From the NCBI GenBank assembly GCA_020437755.1, contig JAGQVX010000025.1, positions 1 through 35,637 of the forward strand: DNA of 35,637 nucleotides. The letters are read 5' to 3'. The translations under genes and the position numbers were made by a program. The stretch's first letter is position 1. Each line of letters starts with the position of its first letter. The notes beneath the pieces were generated by a model that worked only from the letters and a program-made list of their open reading frames with translations, was not told the DNA's origin and did not search any database. The DNA comes from Flavobacteriales bacterium. GTDB lineage: Bacteria > Bacteroidota > Bacteroidia > Flavobacteriales_D > Sanyastnellaceae. Positions 17,112-25,843 of the stretch are shown here, one piece after another.

Positions 17112-20100
17112 ATGAAGAGTAAAATTTTACTGTTTGCTTTGATGTCTGTAGTTGTAGGAGGAAGCTTCTATCTTGGACAGGAACGTGAGATCGTAGCGAA
17201 CTATCAATCGCGCGAGTCTTTGGAGACAGCAAATTCTGCCGATGGAATGCACGAGATTTACGCAAAATTGCGTGGAAATGTGGAGACCGGTATCATCGAT
17301 CCCAAGGATTACGCGATGATGCGCAAAGCAGTAGAACAACACAATGCCACTCACGGCAATAATCGTTCAACAGATTTGTCTTGGATCGAAATGGGGCCTG
17401 ACAACGTAGGTGGGCGTACCCGTGCGATCCTGGCGGTTGACAGCCAAACACTCTATGCGGGGTCAGTATCCGGAGGTCTCTGGAAAACGACCAATGGAGC
17501 CAACACATGGTCAAAAGTATCTAGCTTGCCGGCTTGTATTATCGGCTCGATTGCCCAAGATGGCAATGGAACGATCTACGTAGGAACCGGCAACGATTTC
17601 GAAGGCTTCCCACTCGGAGAAGGCCAATCTCAATTCACGGGTAATGGATTGTGGAAGTCGGACGATGACGGCGCTACCTGGTCGGTTATTGATGGGACAG
17701 TTCCAACGTTCCTCGCAGGAAATGCCAACTGGAATGCGATTAATTCACTCGAAACAGACCCACTGCACAGTTCACGCGTGTGGATCGGCGCAGATGCTGG
17801 CTTTGGATATTATGATAACTCCAATGGTGATCTGGTAATGAATACGATCAGCGGAATTGCTAATGGTGGTGTGATGGATATTGATGTGTCAGAAGACGGT
17901 CAAACCATCCTCGTCGCTTTGGGTGCCGCCCGAATTTTCCGCTCTACCAATGGTGGAGATTCATTTGAAGAGATTTCTGGTTCAGGTACTGACTTGCCTA
18001 GTTCGAATGGACGTGCTCGCGTTGCATTGAGCAAGACAGAACCAAACCACATGTTTGTACTTTATGCTCTCGGTAATGGAAATATGGGTGGTGTTTACTA
18101 CTCAGGTGATACGGGAAACAGCTGGACCAACCTTTGGCCGGAAGATGTTCCTGAGTTGGATCCCACAGGTTCCAATAATCAAGGAAATTATGACTTGGCA
18201 CTTATTGTAGCACCATTCGATCCAACCTTGGCTTTCGTTGGTGCAGTTACCCACTGGAAAGTAGGTCCAACCAACCAGTCTGAACCTGCGGCATTCAATT
18301 TCGGATTCGGTGAGGAACAGCTGTATGTGCACTCAGATATTCACGAGTATATTTTCGCTCCAAACGGCGATTTCTACATTGGAACCGATGGTGGAATTTT
18401 CAAATCAACCAATAATGGTTTCAACTACTATTCTGCAAACCGCGGATATAACGTGACTCAGTTCTACGGCATTGCTCACGGATCTCGCCCTATCGGTGCT
18501 ACATCGCTTGGAAATGAGGCGTCGAGCATACCTTCTGTTGCTGGTGGATCACAAGACAATGGTACTCAGGTAATATTCGGTGACGGAGCATGGAACAGCC
18601 CACAACAGGCTATTGAAGCAATGGGCGGTGATGGTTTTGATTGTGACATGGCTCAGGTAACCGAGGGTCAATCTACAGTGCTGTTTGCTACCTCTCAGTA
18701 TGGTATGCTTCAGCGCATGGATCAGAACGGTTCGGGAGGTATGTTCTTCGATGATACGCTCTTGACGATCTATGAAGACAACGACTTCGAACCAGGTGGT
18801 TTTTACTCATGTATTCGCTTGTTTGAGGATACTGAAGATGAAGATTCGGAGCAATACATCACCTACGTTAATCCTTTTGACGAGGATATTTATGATGAAG
18901 ATCCGGACGATGGTATCCCGGCCACTATTACCTTGTTGACCAACAACCTGAATATTCCTTACGAAGTTGAATTGGAGCCAAATGATACCATTCACTTCTG
19001 GCCTGAAATTATTCGTCCCGCATTCGTAAGCGAGGATTCACTCACCGCGGATCCCAACTACTGGTGGCTCGAGCCTCAGCAGTTGTTGTCGAAGAATGTT
19101 GAATGCATGACGGATTCAATGATCCTCGATACTGTTCAGGTTATCGACGATATTATTGAAGAGACATTGACCGTTTACTGGACAGATACACTGATTGTAG
19201 AAGGCGAAGAAATTATCGTTAATGATTCTACAGTTGTTGTGATTGGGGCCGACACGATTTGGGTGGATCAAATCAACTATTCATACTCTGAACTTTGTGA
19301 TACTACCTGGAGCTATGCTGGAGACACATTGATCAACGTAGCGGAGCAGCGCCAGTACCTTGATACGTATACCTCACTGTTTGCCCTGGGTTTGAAAGGC
19401 GCCAATGGTCTGTGGGTAACGCGTCAGGCGCTTAACCTGAACACCACTCCTCAATGGTTTGAGGTGGTTACCAGTGTACCTAGTGGTGGAATTAAGGCAA
19501 TAGAATTCTCTCCGGATGGTAATACGATGTACTACAGTGGTTGGAACAATAGCTTGTACCGCATTACTGGTCTGGATCACCTTTGGACACAATCGGATGT
19601 TGCCAACCTCGAACACACAGTTGTGATTGCAAATGCCGGAGGTGTTGTAACAGGAATCGCATTTGATCCTAACTGGTCAGATGATAACCAACACATGGTT
19701 ATTACTGTCGGTGGTTATGGAACGGTCAATGACGGTCATGTTCGCGAGACATTTAATGCGCTGGCTGACGCTGTGGCGTGGAATAACATCTGGTTTGATA
19801 ATGGTGGTGAGTTGGCACGTATGCCTTGTTATGACGCTATTATCGATGTGAATGATCCTTCGGGCCAAACAATTGTGCTTGGAACTGAATTTGGAGTTTA
19901 TGTTACCGACAATGCAGGTGGCACAAACGGAGAAGATTGGGTTCAAGCTAACAACCCAACGGATCCGAACCAATCTACAGGTATTGATGCTTGTCCTGTG
20001 ATGAGCATTAAGCAGCAGCAAGTGGGTGACCCCGGCGGTTCTGTACGTTGGAGAGCTCCACAAAACTATGGTATCATTTACGCAGGTTCACACGGACGTG

Positions 20101-20426
20101 GAATCTTCCGCAGTGAGGAAGGTTGGACCGTAAATGTGGAAGAGTATGAGCCATCTGCCAAAGATGAACTGAATCTGATTACGGTTTATCCAAACCCAAC
20201 TGCTCAGACGCTTTACCTCGACGTAACCCTCAACTCAGCCGAGTTGATCTCAGCGCAGGTTTATAGTATCACCGGTGACTTGGTTAAGACCATTAATCAA
20301 AAGCAACTTGCTCCAGGTAAGCACACGCTGCAGCTTGATGTGAGTGATTTGACAACTGGAAATTACATCATCAACTTCGAAGCAGGTAACCAAAGAGGAG
20401 TTGCCAAATTCGTGGTGATGGATTAA
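17112..20426 (+). CDS. Large secreted sortilin/BNR-type propeller protein with type A T9SS sorting domain
   Basis: A 1104-aa exported protein with an N-terminal signal or anchor segment (about 5-22). From about 90 it has VPS10/sialidase-like propeller blades with repeated 'GGLWKTTNGANTWS' and 'NGLWKSDDDGATWSV' Asp-box-like turns. It opens with 'WIEMGPDNVGGRTRAI', typical of Bacteroidota sortilin-like secreted proteins. The propeller is interrupted at about 575-750 by a very acidic Asp/Glu/Thr/Val-rich insert, then resumes. The last ~85 residues form a type A sorting domain ('ITVYPNPTAQTLYLDV', 'GKHTLQLDVSDLTTGNYII'), so it should be released or attached by T9SS. No enzymatic residues can be assigned confidently. 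It is a single gene, followed by a strong terminator. Confidence 0.92.
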   Translation: MKSKILLFALMSVVVGGSFYLGQEREIVANYQSRESLETANSADGMHEIYAKLRGNVETGIIDPKDYAMMRKAVEQHNATHGNNRSTDLSWIEMGPDNVGGRTRAILAVDSQTLYAGSVSGGLWKTTNGANTWSKVSSLPACIIGSIAQDGNGTIYVGTGNDFEGFPLGEGQSQFTGNGLWKSDDDGATWSVIDGTVPTFLAGNANWNAINSLETDPLHSSRVWIGADAGFGYYDNSNGDLVMNTISGIANGGVMDIDVSEDGQTILVALGAARIFRSTNGGDSFEEISGSGTDLPSSNGRARVALSKTEPNHMFVLYALGNGNMGGVYYSGDTGNSWTNLWPEDVPELDPTGSNNQGNYDLALIVAPFDPTLAFVGAVTHWKVGPTNQSEPAAFNFGFGEEQLYVHSDIHEYIFAPNGDFYIGTDGGIFKSTNNGFNYYSANRGYNVTQFYGIAHGSRPIGATSLGNEASSIPSVAGGSQDNGTQVIFGDGAWNSPQQAIEAMGGDGFDCDMAQVTEGQSTVLFATSQYGMLQRMDQNGSGGMFFDDTLLTIYEDNDFEPGGFYSCIRLFEDTEDEDSEQYITYVNPFDEDIYDEDPDDGIPATITLLTNNLNIPYEVELEPNDTIHFWPEIIRPAFVSEDSLTADPNYWWLEPQQLLSKNVECMTDSMILDTVQVIDDIIEETLTVYWTDTLIVEGEEIIVNDSTVVVIGADTIWVDQINYSYSELCDTTWSYAGDTLINVAEQRQYLDTYTSLFALGLKGANGLWVTRQALNLNTTPQWFEVVTSVPSGGIKAIEFSPDGNTMYYSGWNNSLYRITGLDHLWTQSDVANLEHTVVIANAGGVVTGIAFDPNWSDDNQHMVITVGGYGTVNDGHVRETFNALADAVAWNNIWFDNGGELARMPCYDAIIDVNDPSGQTIVLGTEFGVYVTDNAGGTNGEDWVQANNPTDPNQSTGIDACPVMSIKQQQVGDPGGSVRWRAPQNYGIIYAGSHGRGIFRSEEGWTVNVEEYEPSAKDELNLITVYPNPTAQTLYLDVTLNSAELISAQVYSITGDLVKTINQKQLAPGKHTLQLDVSDLTTGNYIINFEAGNQRGVAKFVVMD

Positions 20427-20451
20427 TGAAAATATTCCTTTTAAACTTCCT

Positions 20452-20483
20452 AAAAGCCTCCCAAATTTGCGGAGGCTTTTTTT
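20452..20483 (+). terminator. Rho-independent terminator after the propeller protein gene
   Basis: A perfect 10-bp stem AAAAGCCTCC / GGAGGCTTTT encloses a 9-nt loop and is followed by further T residues. It lies 25 bp after the stop codon and only 10 bp before the gap start codon. Confidence 0.92.
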
Positions 20484-20493
20484 ATACGCATAG

Positions 20494-21486
20494 ATGAGAA
20501 TAGGAATCAATGGTTTCGGGCGAATAGGGCGAACAGTAGCACGGCTGCTGATGAAAGATCCCTCACTTGAGTTGGTGGCGATTAATGATTTGGCGGATGC
20601 CAAGGCCATGAGCCATTTATTTAAGTACGACTCCGTTCACGGACGCTACTCGGGTGAGGTCATCGCTCATAAGAATGAAATTCTGATTGATGGTCGTCCC
20701 GTAAAGTACTCCTCACACAGCAAACCTGAGGATATTCCATGGGGAGCAATGGGAGTTGATATCGTGATCGAAGCCACAGGGAAGTTTCTTCGGAAATCGC
20801 TTGCCGAAGCCCATGTTAGTGCAGGCGCAAAGCGTGTGCTGCTCACTGCCCCATCTCAGGATGACTCGGTGAAGAGCATTGTGATAGGAGTGAACGAACA
20901 AACACTCGACAAGTCAGATGTTATCGTTTCAAATGCATCTTGTACTACCAACAGTGCAGCACCAATGGTCAAGATATTGAATGATTTGTGCGGTATTGAG
21001 AGTTGTTATATCACCACGGTGCATTCATATACCACCGACCAACACCTGCAAGATGCCCCACATCGTGACTTGAGGCGAGGAAGGGCGGCTGCCGAATCTA
21101 TCGTGCCTACAACAACAGGCGCCGCCAAGGCTCTTACACGCATCTTTCCCGAACTCAGTGATGTGTTGGGAGGATGTGGAATCAGAGTGCCGGTTCCTGA
21201 TGGGTCACTTACCGACTTGACCTGCATCGTTAAGCGACCACAAGATATCGGCGTCATCAATAGGGCATTCTTCACTGCTGCTCAGGGAGGTATGAAAGGA
21301 GTCCTGGATTATACCGAAGATCCTATTGTGTCTCGAGATGTCCTTGGAGACCCTCACAGCTGCATATTCGACGCACAGCTTACTTCGGTCATTGGCAGTA
21401 TGGTTAAAGTGGTCGGTTGGTATGACAACGAAATCGGATACTCACATCGATTGATCGATTTGCTGCACCTGATGAATAAAAACTAG
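20494..21486 (+). CDS. gap: Glyceraldehyde-3-phosphate dehydrogenase, type I
   Basis: A 330-aa glycolytic/gluconeogenic enzyme that oxidises glyceraldehyde-3-phosphate to 1,3-bisphosphoglycerate. The Rossmann motif 'INGFGRIGR' is at residues 5-13, Asp32 in 'INDL' indicates NAD preference, and the catalytic 'SNASCTTN' places the nucleophile at Cys150. The phosphate-binding 'TTTGAAKA' and C-terminal 'WYDNEIGYSHR' are also present. Length is normal. It starts right after the upstream terminator, so a promoter must lie within or just after that hairpin; I do not see a good match. Its last 4 bp overlap the end of convergent lpxH. Confidence 0.98.
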   Translation: MRIGINGFGRIGRTVARLLMKDPSLELVAINDLADAKAMSHLFKYDSVHGRYSGEVIAHKNEILIDGRPVKYSSHSKPEDIPWGAMGVDIVIEATGKFLRKSLAEAHVSAGAKRVLLTAPSQDDSVKSIVIGVNEQTLDKSDVIVSNASCTTNSAAPMVKILNDLCGIESCYITTVHSYTTDQHLQDAPHRDLRRGRAAAESIVPTTTGAAKALTRIFPELSDVLGGCGIRVPVPDGSLTDLTCIVKRPQDIGVINRAFFTAAQGGMKGVLDYTEDPIVSRDVLGDPHSCIFDAQLTSVIGSMVKVVGWYDNEIGYSHRLIDLLHLMNKN

Positions 21487-22235
21487 TCTGTATAGGTTTT
21501 AAGGTGCATGGTCGATCCATCAAAATGACCATAGGTGAAATGTGAAATCCAATCGCCCAGATTGATGTAACGACTGTCAGGGCCAACCTTAAGATCCAGG
21601 GGTAAGTGACGATGCCCAAAGACAAAATAGTCAAAGTGCTGCTTCTCCAGGATTTCCTTGCAATAGATAGCGAGCCACTCTTGATCCTCTCCCAGGAAAA
21701 CACTGTCCTGCACTTCACTTGCGCTACGGCTTTTGCGCGACCAAAAATCAGCCATGGAAATACCCAAATTGGGGTGTAGCCGAGCGAACAACCATTGACA
21801 AACCTTGCTGGCGAATACCTTTTTAATGAATTTGTAGCCATGATCTCCCGGTCCCAAACCATCTCCGTGACCGATTAGAAATTTCTTACCGTTCCAGGAG
21901 CGCTCAATATTGTCGCGGTACAACATGACGCCAGTCTCCTGCGGGAGATAGTCGAAAATCCACATGTCGTGATTTCCCGTGAATACATGAATAGGAATTC
22001 CACGATCGGTTAGTTCGGAAATCTTGCCCAGAAGCCTCGTAAACCCCCGAGGTACGGCCTTTTTATACTCAAACCAAAAGTCAAACAGATCTCCTACCAG
22101 GAATATTTCGTCGGCATCTTGCGAAACTTCATCCAGCCATTTGACAACCTTTTTTTCCCGTACTAAACTTTTTTCACGATTGGGAGACCCCAAATGAAAA
22201 TCAGAAGCAAAGTAAATGTTGACAGGCTTTTCCAA
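21483..22235 (-). CDS. lpxH: UDP-2,3-diacylglucosamine diphosphatase (LpxH-type)
   Basis: A 250-aa calcineurin-like metallophosphoesterase that makes lipid X from UDP-2,3-diacylglucosamine in lipid A synthesis, at the inner face of the inner membrane. All metal-binding motifs are visible in order: 'SDFHLG', 'GDLFDFW', 'GNHDMW', 'GHGDG' and 'GHRH'. Length and order match the Bacteroidota LpxH group. It is the last gene of an operon that begins with lpxK, 21 bp after the TlpA-type gene. Its stop overlaps the end of convergent gap by 4 bp. A general metallophosphoesterase is a weaker alternative. Confidence 0.93.
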   Translation of the reverse strand: MEKPVNIYFASDFHLGSPNREKSLVREKKVVKWLDEVSQDADEIFLVGDLFDFWFEYKKAVPRGFTRLLGKISELTDRGIPIHVFTGNHDMWIFDYLPQETGVMLYRDNIERSWNGKKFLIGHGDGLGPGDHGYKFIKKVFASKVCQWLFARLHPNLGISMADFWSRKSRSASEVQDSVFLGEDQEWLAIYCKEILEKQHFDYFVFGHRHLPLDLKVGPDSRYINLGDWISHFTYGHFDGSTMHLKTYTD

Positions 22236-22256
22236 GGATGGAAGGACTTAATCAGA

Positions 22257-23426
22257 TTAATACCCGAAAATCTCGTGGAGCTTTTGTTCAAGAGCCGGTC
22301 CACGCAGATGGGTTTCCATAACCTTACCTTCTCGGTCCAAAAGGATGGTGTGAGGAATGGAGTGTATGCCGTACAATGCTGCGGCCTCGCTCTGCCATCC
22401 TTTTAAGTCACTTACGTGATTTGGCCACAATAAACCGTCTTGTTCAATAGCTTGCTTCCAACGACCTAAATCGCGGTCAAGAGAGACAGAAAACACTTCA
22501 AAACCGTCCTTGTTGTACTTCTTGTATGCAGCAACTACATTAGGGTTTTCTCTGCGGCAAGGACCACACCATGAAGCCCAAAAGTCCAACAAAACCACTT
22601 TGCCTTTCATATCGGTCAGCTGGCGTTCGGTACCAGCAGGATCGTTCATTTTAATGTTGGGAGCTGCATTTCCGGTAACATATTTGGAATTTGCCTGTTG
22701 CTGTGGAGGTGTTCCCGATTTTTGGAGTTCGTTGGTCTTTTTGGCGGATGCCAACTGCTGACTCACCATCTTGTACTGAAAGCTATGTCCGAAACTTTCC
22801 TTGGTCTTGTCAAGCACCTCTTCAAAAGTGGCCATGTCGGTCTTGAAGCTCAATTCCGACAAAGCTGCAAAAACAGCAGGTGATCCCGCATTGATTTTGA
22901 TGAACTCCTTGCTAAAATCAGTTACACCTTTTTTCAATTCGACAACCTCCTGTCGGTACTGGCTTACTTCTACCTGGCTTAAGCCCGCTTGTCTCATTTT
23001 GTTGTTAAGTTCAACAACCTTTCGCTTCATGCCGTTTACTGTAGTGTTGTACTCCTGCAGCAATGCACTGTTTTTCGAACCTTCAATCTTCGAACTTTCA
23101 CCCATTTCTCCGGCCTTTGCCTGAATGTTGATGTTTTCAGTACTGTCGGCCAGGAGTATGAGGTAGTCCTGATCCGATACCGACAACTTGTAAAAGTTCA
23201 AGTCTAACCCCGGCGATGGGGTAAGGCTGAATGATCCATCCTGCGCAAGCTGCACCGAGTCGGTAGCTTCGACGCGCTGATTAACATAGCGAGATAAATA
23301 CAAGGTCTTACCCCCTGCACCTTCAATGACCCCTGAAATACCACTCTGCTTCTGTCCGCAACCGGCTACTGTTGCAGCGACAACTGCAACACCCACTACA
23401 TGGGGTAAAACTCCTTTCAATTTCAT
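22257..23426 (-). CDS. TlpA/ResA-type lipoprotein thioredoxin with DUF4369-like N-domain
   Basis: A 389-aa lipoprotein with lipobox VAGC and acylated Cys at 23. Residues about 30-130 look like DUF4369 ('SGVIEGAGGKTLYLSRY'), about 130-240 is a helical, partly coiled-coil linker, and about 255-389 is a thioredoxin fold with active site W-C-G-P-C (Cys287, Cys290) and a cis-Pro at about 358 ('SIPHT'). Such proteins are membrane-anchored periplasmic disulfide reductases in Bacteroidota; the client is unknown. It lies 6 bp from the upstream choice-of-anchor B gene and 21 bp from lpxH, so it is co-transcribed. No redox partner (DsbD/CcdA) is in the window. Confidence 0.93.
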   Translation of the reverse strand: MKLKGVLPHVVGVAVVAATVAGCGQKQSGISGVIEGAGGKTLYLSRYVNQRVEATDSVQLAQDGSFSLTPSPGLDLNFYKLSVSDQDYLILLADSTENINIQAKAGEMGESSKIEGSKNSALLQEYNTTVNGMKRKVVELNNKMRQAGLSQVEVSQYRQEVVELKKGVTDFSKEFIKINAGSPAVFAALSELSFKTDMATFEEVLDKTKESFGHSFQYKMVSQQLASAKKTNELQKSGTPPQQQANSKYVTGNAAPNIKMNDPAGTERQLTDMKGKVVLLDFWASWCGPCRRENPNVVAAYKKYNKDGFEVFSVSLDRDLGRWKQAIEQDGLLWPNHVSDLKGWQSEAAALYGIHSIPHTILLDREGKVMETHLRGPALEQKLHEIFGY

Positions 23427-23432
23427 ATGCTC

Positions 23433-24785
23433 TTATTCAACAATGATTCGTTCTGTGATGGTTTTTTCTGAGCCGGAAACACGCAAAATGTAAAGACCGG
23501 GTGTTACCTTTTCCGGAATGTCCAGAGTAGATTTTTCCTCGGAAAGAATAGTCTCTGAGATTTGAGTTCCGGCAATGTCAAACAAACGCGCTATCGCAGC
23601 ATCCGGAAAGTCAATGTTCAACTGGGATCCTCGTTCAACCGGATTAGGGAAAATCCCTGTCTGCTTAACAACAGGCATTTCAACATTCGTCGGGAATGAA
23701 GGTGCCAAAACAAAAAGTCCTTCTTGCATATCCGAAACCAGCACATTCCCACTGGGCAAGAATGGATATACTCCCCAGGCTCCTTTGTACGACATACCAT
23801 TCGGAATGGATGAGGTGTCATAGAAGGCGGCAACGGTTGGATTGGCCATGTCTGAGCAGTCGAAAGCGTAGTAGCCATCATAGTAATAACTCACGTGCAA
23901 GATGTTCCCGGTGAATATCAAGTTGTGTGGGATGGACGTAGGTGCTACCTCATTTCCAAACAAGGACACCACCTGGATGTCGGTCGGGTCGGTCACATCA
24001 AGAATCTTCATCTTCATGCCATGGGTTTCGTCGGCCATCGCATAGTAGGTCCCCGATTCATGCAGCCATCCCGAATGATTGTATCCGCTATCAGGGTAGT
24101 CTGAAAGACTTCCCAGGAACTGAACATTTTCGAGATCTGAAAAATCAACAATGTACAAGGCGTCTCCACCATTGCAATAGGCAATGCCGTCCTTCACGTA
24201 AATATCGTGCTGATATCCAATCGTTCCCCAAAAAGGTAAGTCGTCATTGCAATCCAAAACTTCAACGGGATTGGTAGGATCTTCCAGACTAACAAGCCGC
24301 AACTCATCTTCACCTCCGCAAACGTACATCATGGCCTTGCTTTCATCAATGAAAATATTGTGAGAGCGAATCAAAATGGCATTGGAGTCATATACCAATG
24401 GCGCCTCATCGGGGAGGTTGTTGAGATCAATAATCTGAAGGGTGCTGTTCCCCTCATCACATACCACATAAAGATACCCCGCATAGTCGTGAAAATCCCG
24501 GTGAACGATGTTGCCACCTGTAGCTGCACCCTCAATGAAGTGAATTTCACTTGCATTCTCCGGATCCGTGACATCAAAGATATGCGTACCCTGAGTGCTT
24601 CCAATTATGGCGTATTCGCGGTCATTAGCTGCATATCCCCAAATTTCGTTGTAAGCATTGTCATAAAATGCCGATCCCGGAATAGTTGGATCATCCCAAT
24701 GAAACAGTACGCTGCAGTTCAAACTGTCCTGCGCTGCCATGGAAAATGAAAATGCCGCAAAAGCAAAGAGTAAGAATATCCTCAT
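23433..24785 (-). CDS. Choice-of-anchor B family secreted protein with type A T9SS sorting domain
   Basis: A 450-aa protein with a signal peptide (cleavage near SMAAQ). The body has LVIVD-type propeller repeats with 'GTHIFDVTDPENAS', 'STLQIIDLNNLP', 'DALYIVDFSDLENV' and 'MKILDVTDPTDI'. The N-terminal 'NEIWGYAANDREYAIIGS' is the signature start of the choice-of-anchor B family. The C-terminal ~75 residues are a type A sorting domain ('GIFPNPVERGSQLNIDF', 'TPGLYILRVSG'). It should be exported and surface-attached by T9SS; its ligand or function is unknown. It overlaps lpxK by 4 bp (ATGA) and precedes the TlpA-type gene by 6 bp, so it sits inside a lipid A operon. Confidence 0.92.
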   Translation of the reverse strand: MRIFLLFAFAAFSFSMAAQDSLNCSVLFHWDDPTIPGSAFYDNAYNEIWGYAANDREYAIIGSTQGTHIFDVTDPENASEIHFIEGAATGGNIVHRDFHDYAGYLYVVCDEGNSTLQIIDLNNLPDEAPLVYDSNAILIRSHNIFIDESKAMMYVCGGEDELRLVSLEDPTNPVEVLDCNDDLPFWGTIGYQHDIYVKDGIAYCNGGDALYIVDFSDLENVQFLGSLSDYPDSGYNHSGWLHESGTYYAMADETHGMKMKILDVTDPTDIQVVSLFGNEVAPTSIPHNLIFTGNILHVSYYYDGYYAFDCSDMANPTVAAFYDTSSIPNGMSYKGAWGVYPFLPSGNVLVSDMQEGLFVLAPSFPTNVEMPVVKQTGIFPNPVERGSQLNIDFPDAAIARLFDIAGTQISETILSEEKSTLDIPEKVTPGLYILRVSGSEKTITERIIVE

Positions 24786-25804
24786 GTCGTTGTGTTTTCT
24801 CTGGTTATTAAGTCTAAAAGCTCTTCTTCACCCCACAAAAATCGAATATCAATAGGGATGTAAACGATATTGATATCCATCAGGCGTGAAAAGTGTTCCT
24901 TCAGTCGCACATAGTCCTTTTCTGTAGTGACTAGCGTGTTGCAATCCCCAAAATTACCAATACTTGTCAGCATTTGCTCTATCTCACTGACTTTAAATGC
25001 ATGGTGGTCGGGGAATTTAAAATGGTTTAACACTTCAAAGTGCTTCGAGCAATAGGCTTCAAACAGTTTTGGATTGGCAATTCCACTCACGAGAACGACC
25101 TTTTTGCTCAGTGGTTTTCCCGAATCCAGAGCTAATTGAGCATCTTGATAATCGAGACAAGTGAACGCCAGGACCTGTGAGCTGTGAAGGTTTAGTTTTC
25201 TCCTCCATTGTTCAGGAGCGCCATTCGGCAAATGGGAGGGGCATTTTGTAACGACAACCGCATTCGCTCGTCGCGCGGACATGCGATTGTCGCGAAGGTT
25301 TCCGGTGGGAAGTATCCAATCGGAACTGTACGGATGGTCCCAAGTGGTGAGTAGTATGGAAAGATCAGGAGCCAATCTGCGGTGCTGAAACGCATCGTCC
25401 AACAGAATTCTTCCGGTTTCAGGGGCGTCAAGCGAGATGTTGTGCGTCCCCAGTACACGGTCTTCACACACGAACACGCGGTGATCCGGCAAACGGTTGG
25501 ATAGCAATACGGGCTCATCACCGCATTCCTCAAATGAGCTTTTGGGAAGCACTTCCAAGTATCCCTTGGACTTTCGACCATACCCACGTGAGAGCAATGC
25601 CACACCGGTACCCAGTTTTTGAGCAACCCACAAAGCCATGGGGGTCTTCCCCGTACCTCCAACACTCAAATTACCTATTACAATAGTTGGGATAGGGGAT
25701 TTTCGAGATGGAAGAATGTTTTTATCGAATAGCACATTCCGCAGCCACACTGCGGTGCCGTATATCAATGAAAACGGAAAGAGTAAGAGTCGGAGGAGTT
25801 GCAT
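24782..25804 (-). CDS. lpxK: Tetraacyldisaccharide 4'-kinase
   Basis: A 340-aa inner-membrane-associated kinase that phosphorylates the 4'-position of tetraacyldisaccharide-1-phosphate to give lipid IVA. The N-terminal hydrophobic segment 'LLRLLLFPFSLIYG' is followed by a P-loop 'GNLSVGGTGKTP' at about 44-55, then 'LLSRGYGRKSKGY' and 'ILLDDAFQHRRL', where the family usually has DDGFQH. I start it at the ATG at 25804. The frame is open further upstream, but that extension runs through the divergent Nif3 gene and carries no family similarity. It is the first gene of the lpxK-...-lpxH operon. Confidence 0.95.
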   Translation of the reverse strand: MQLLRLLLFPFSLIYGTAVWLRNVLFDKNILPSRKSPIPTIVIGNLSVGGTGKTPMALWVAQKLGTGVALLSRGYGRKSKGYLEVLPKSSFEECGDEPVLLSNRLPDHRVFVCEDRVLGTHNISLDAPETGRILLDDAFQHRRLAPDLSILLTTWDHPYSSDWILPTGNLRDNRMSARRANAVVVTKCPSHLPNGAPEQWRRKLNLHSSQVLAFTCLDYQDAQLALDSGKPLSKKVVLVSGIANPKLFEAYCSKHFEVLNHFKFPDHHAFKVSEIEQMLTSIGNFGDCNTLVTTEKDYVRLKEHFSRLMDINIVYIPIDIRFLWGEEELLDLITRENTTT

Positions 25805-25843
25805 TAATTTTACCGAACCAAAAGAAACGGGTAAACTTACAAA

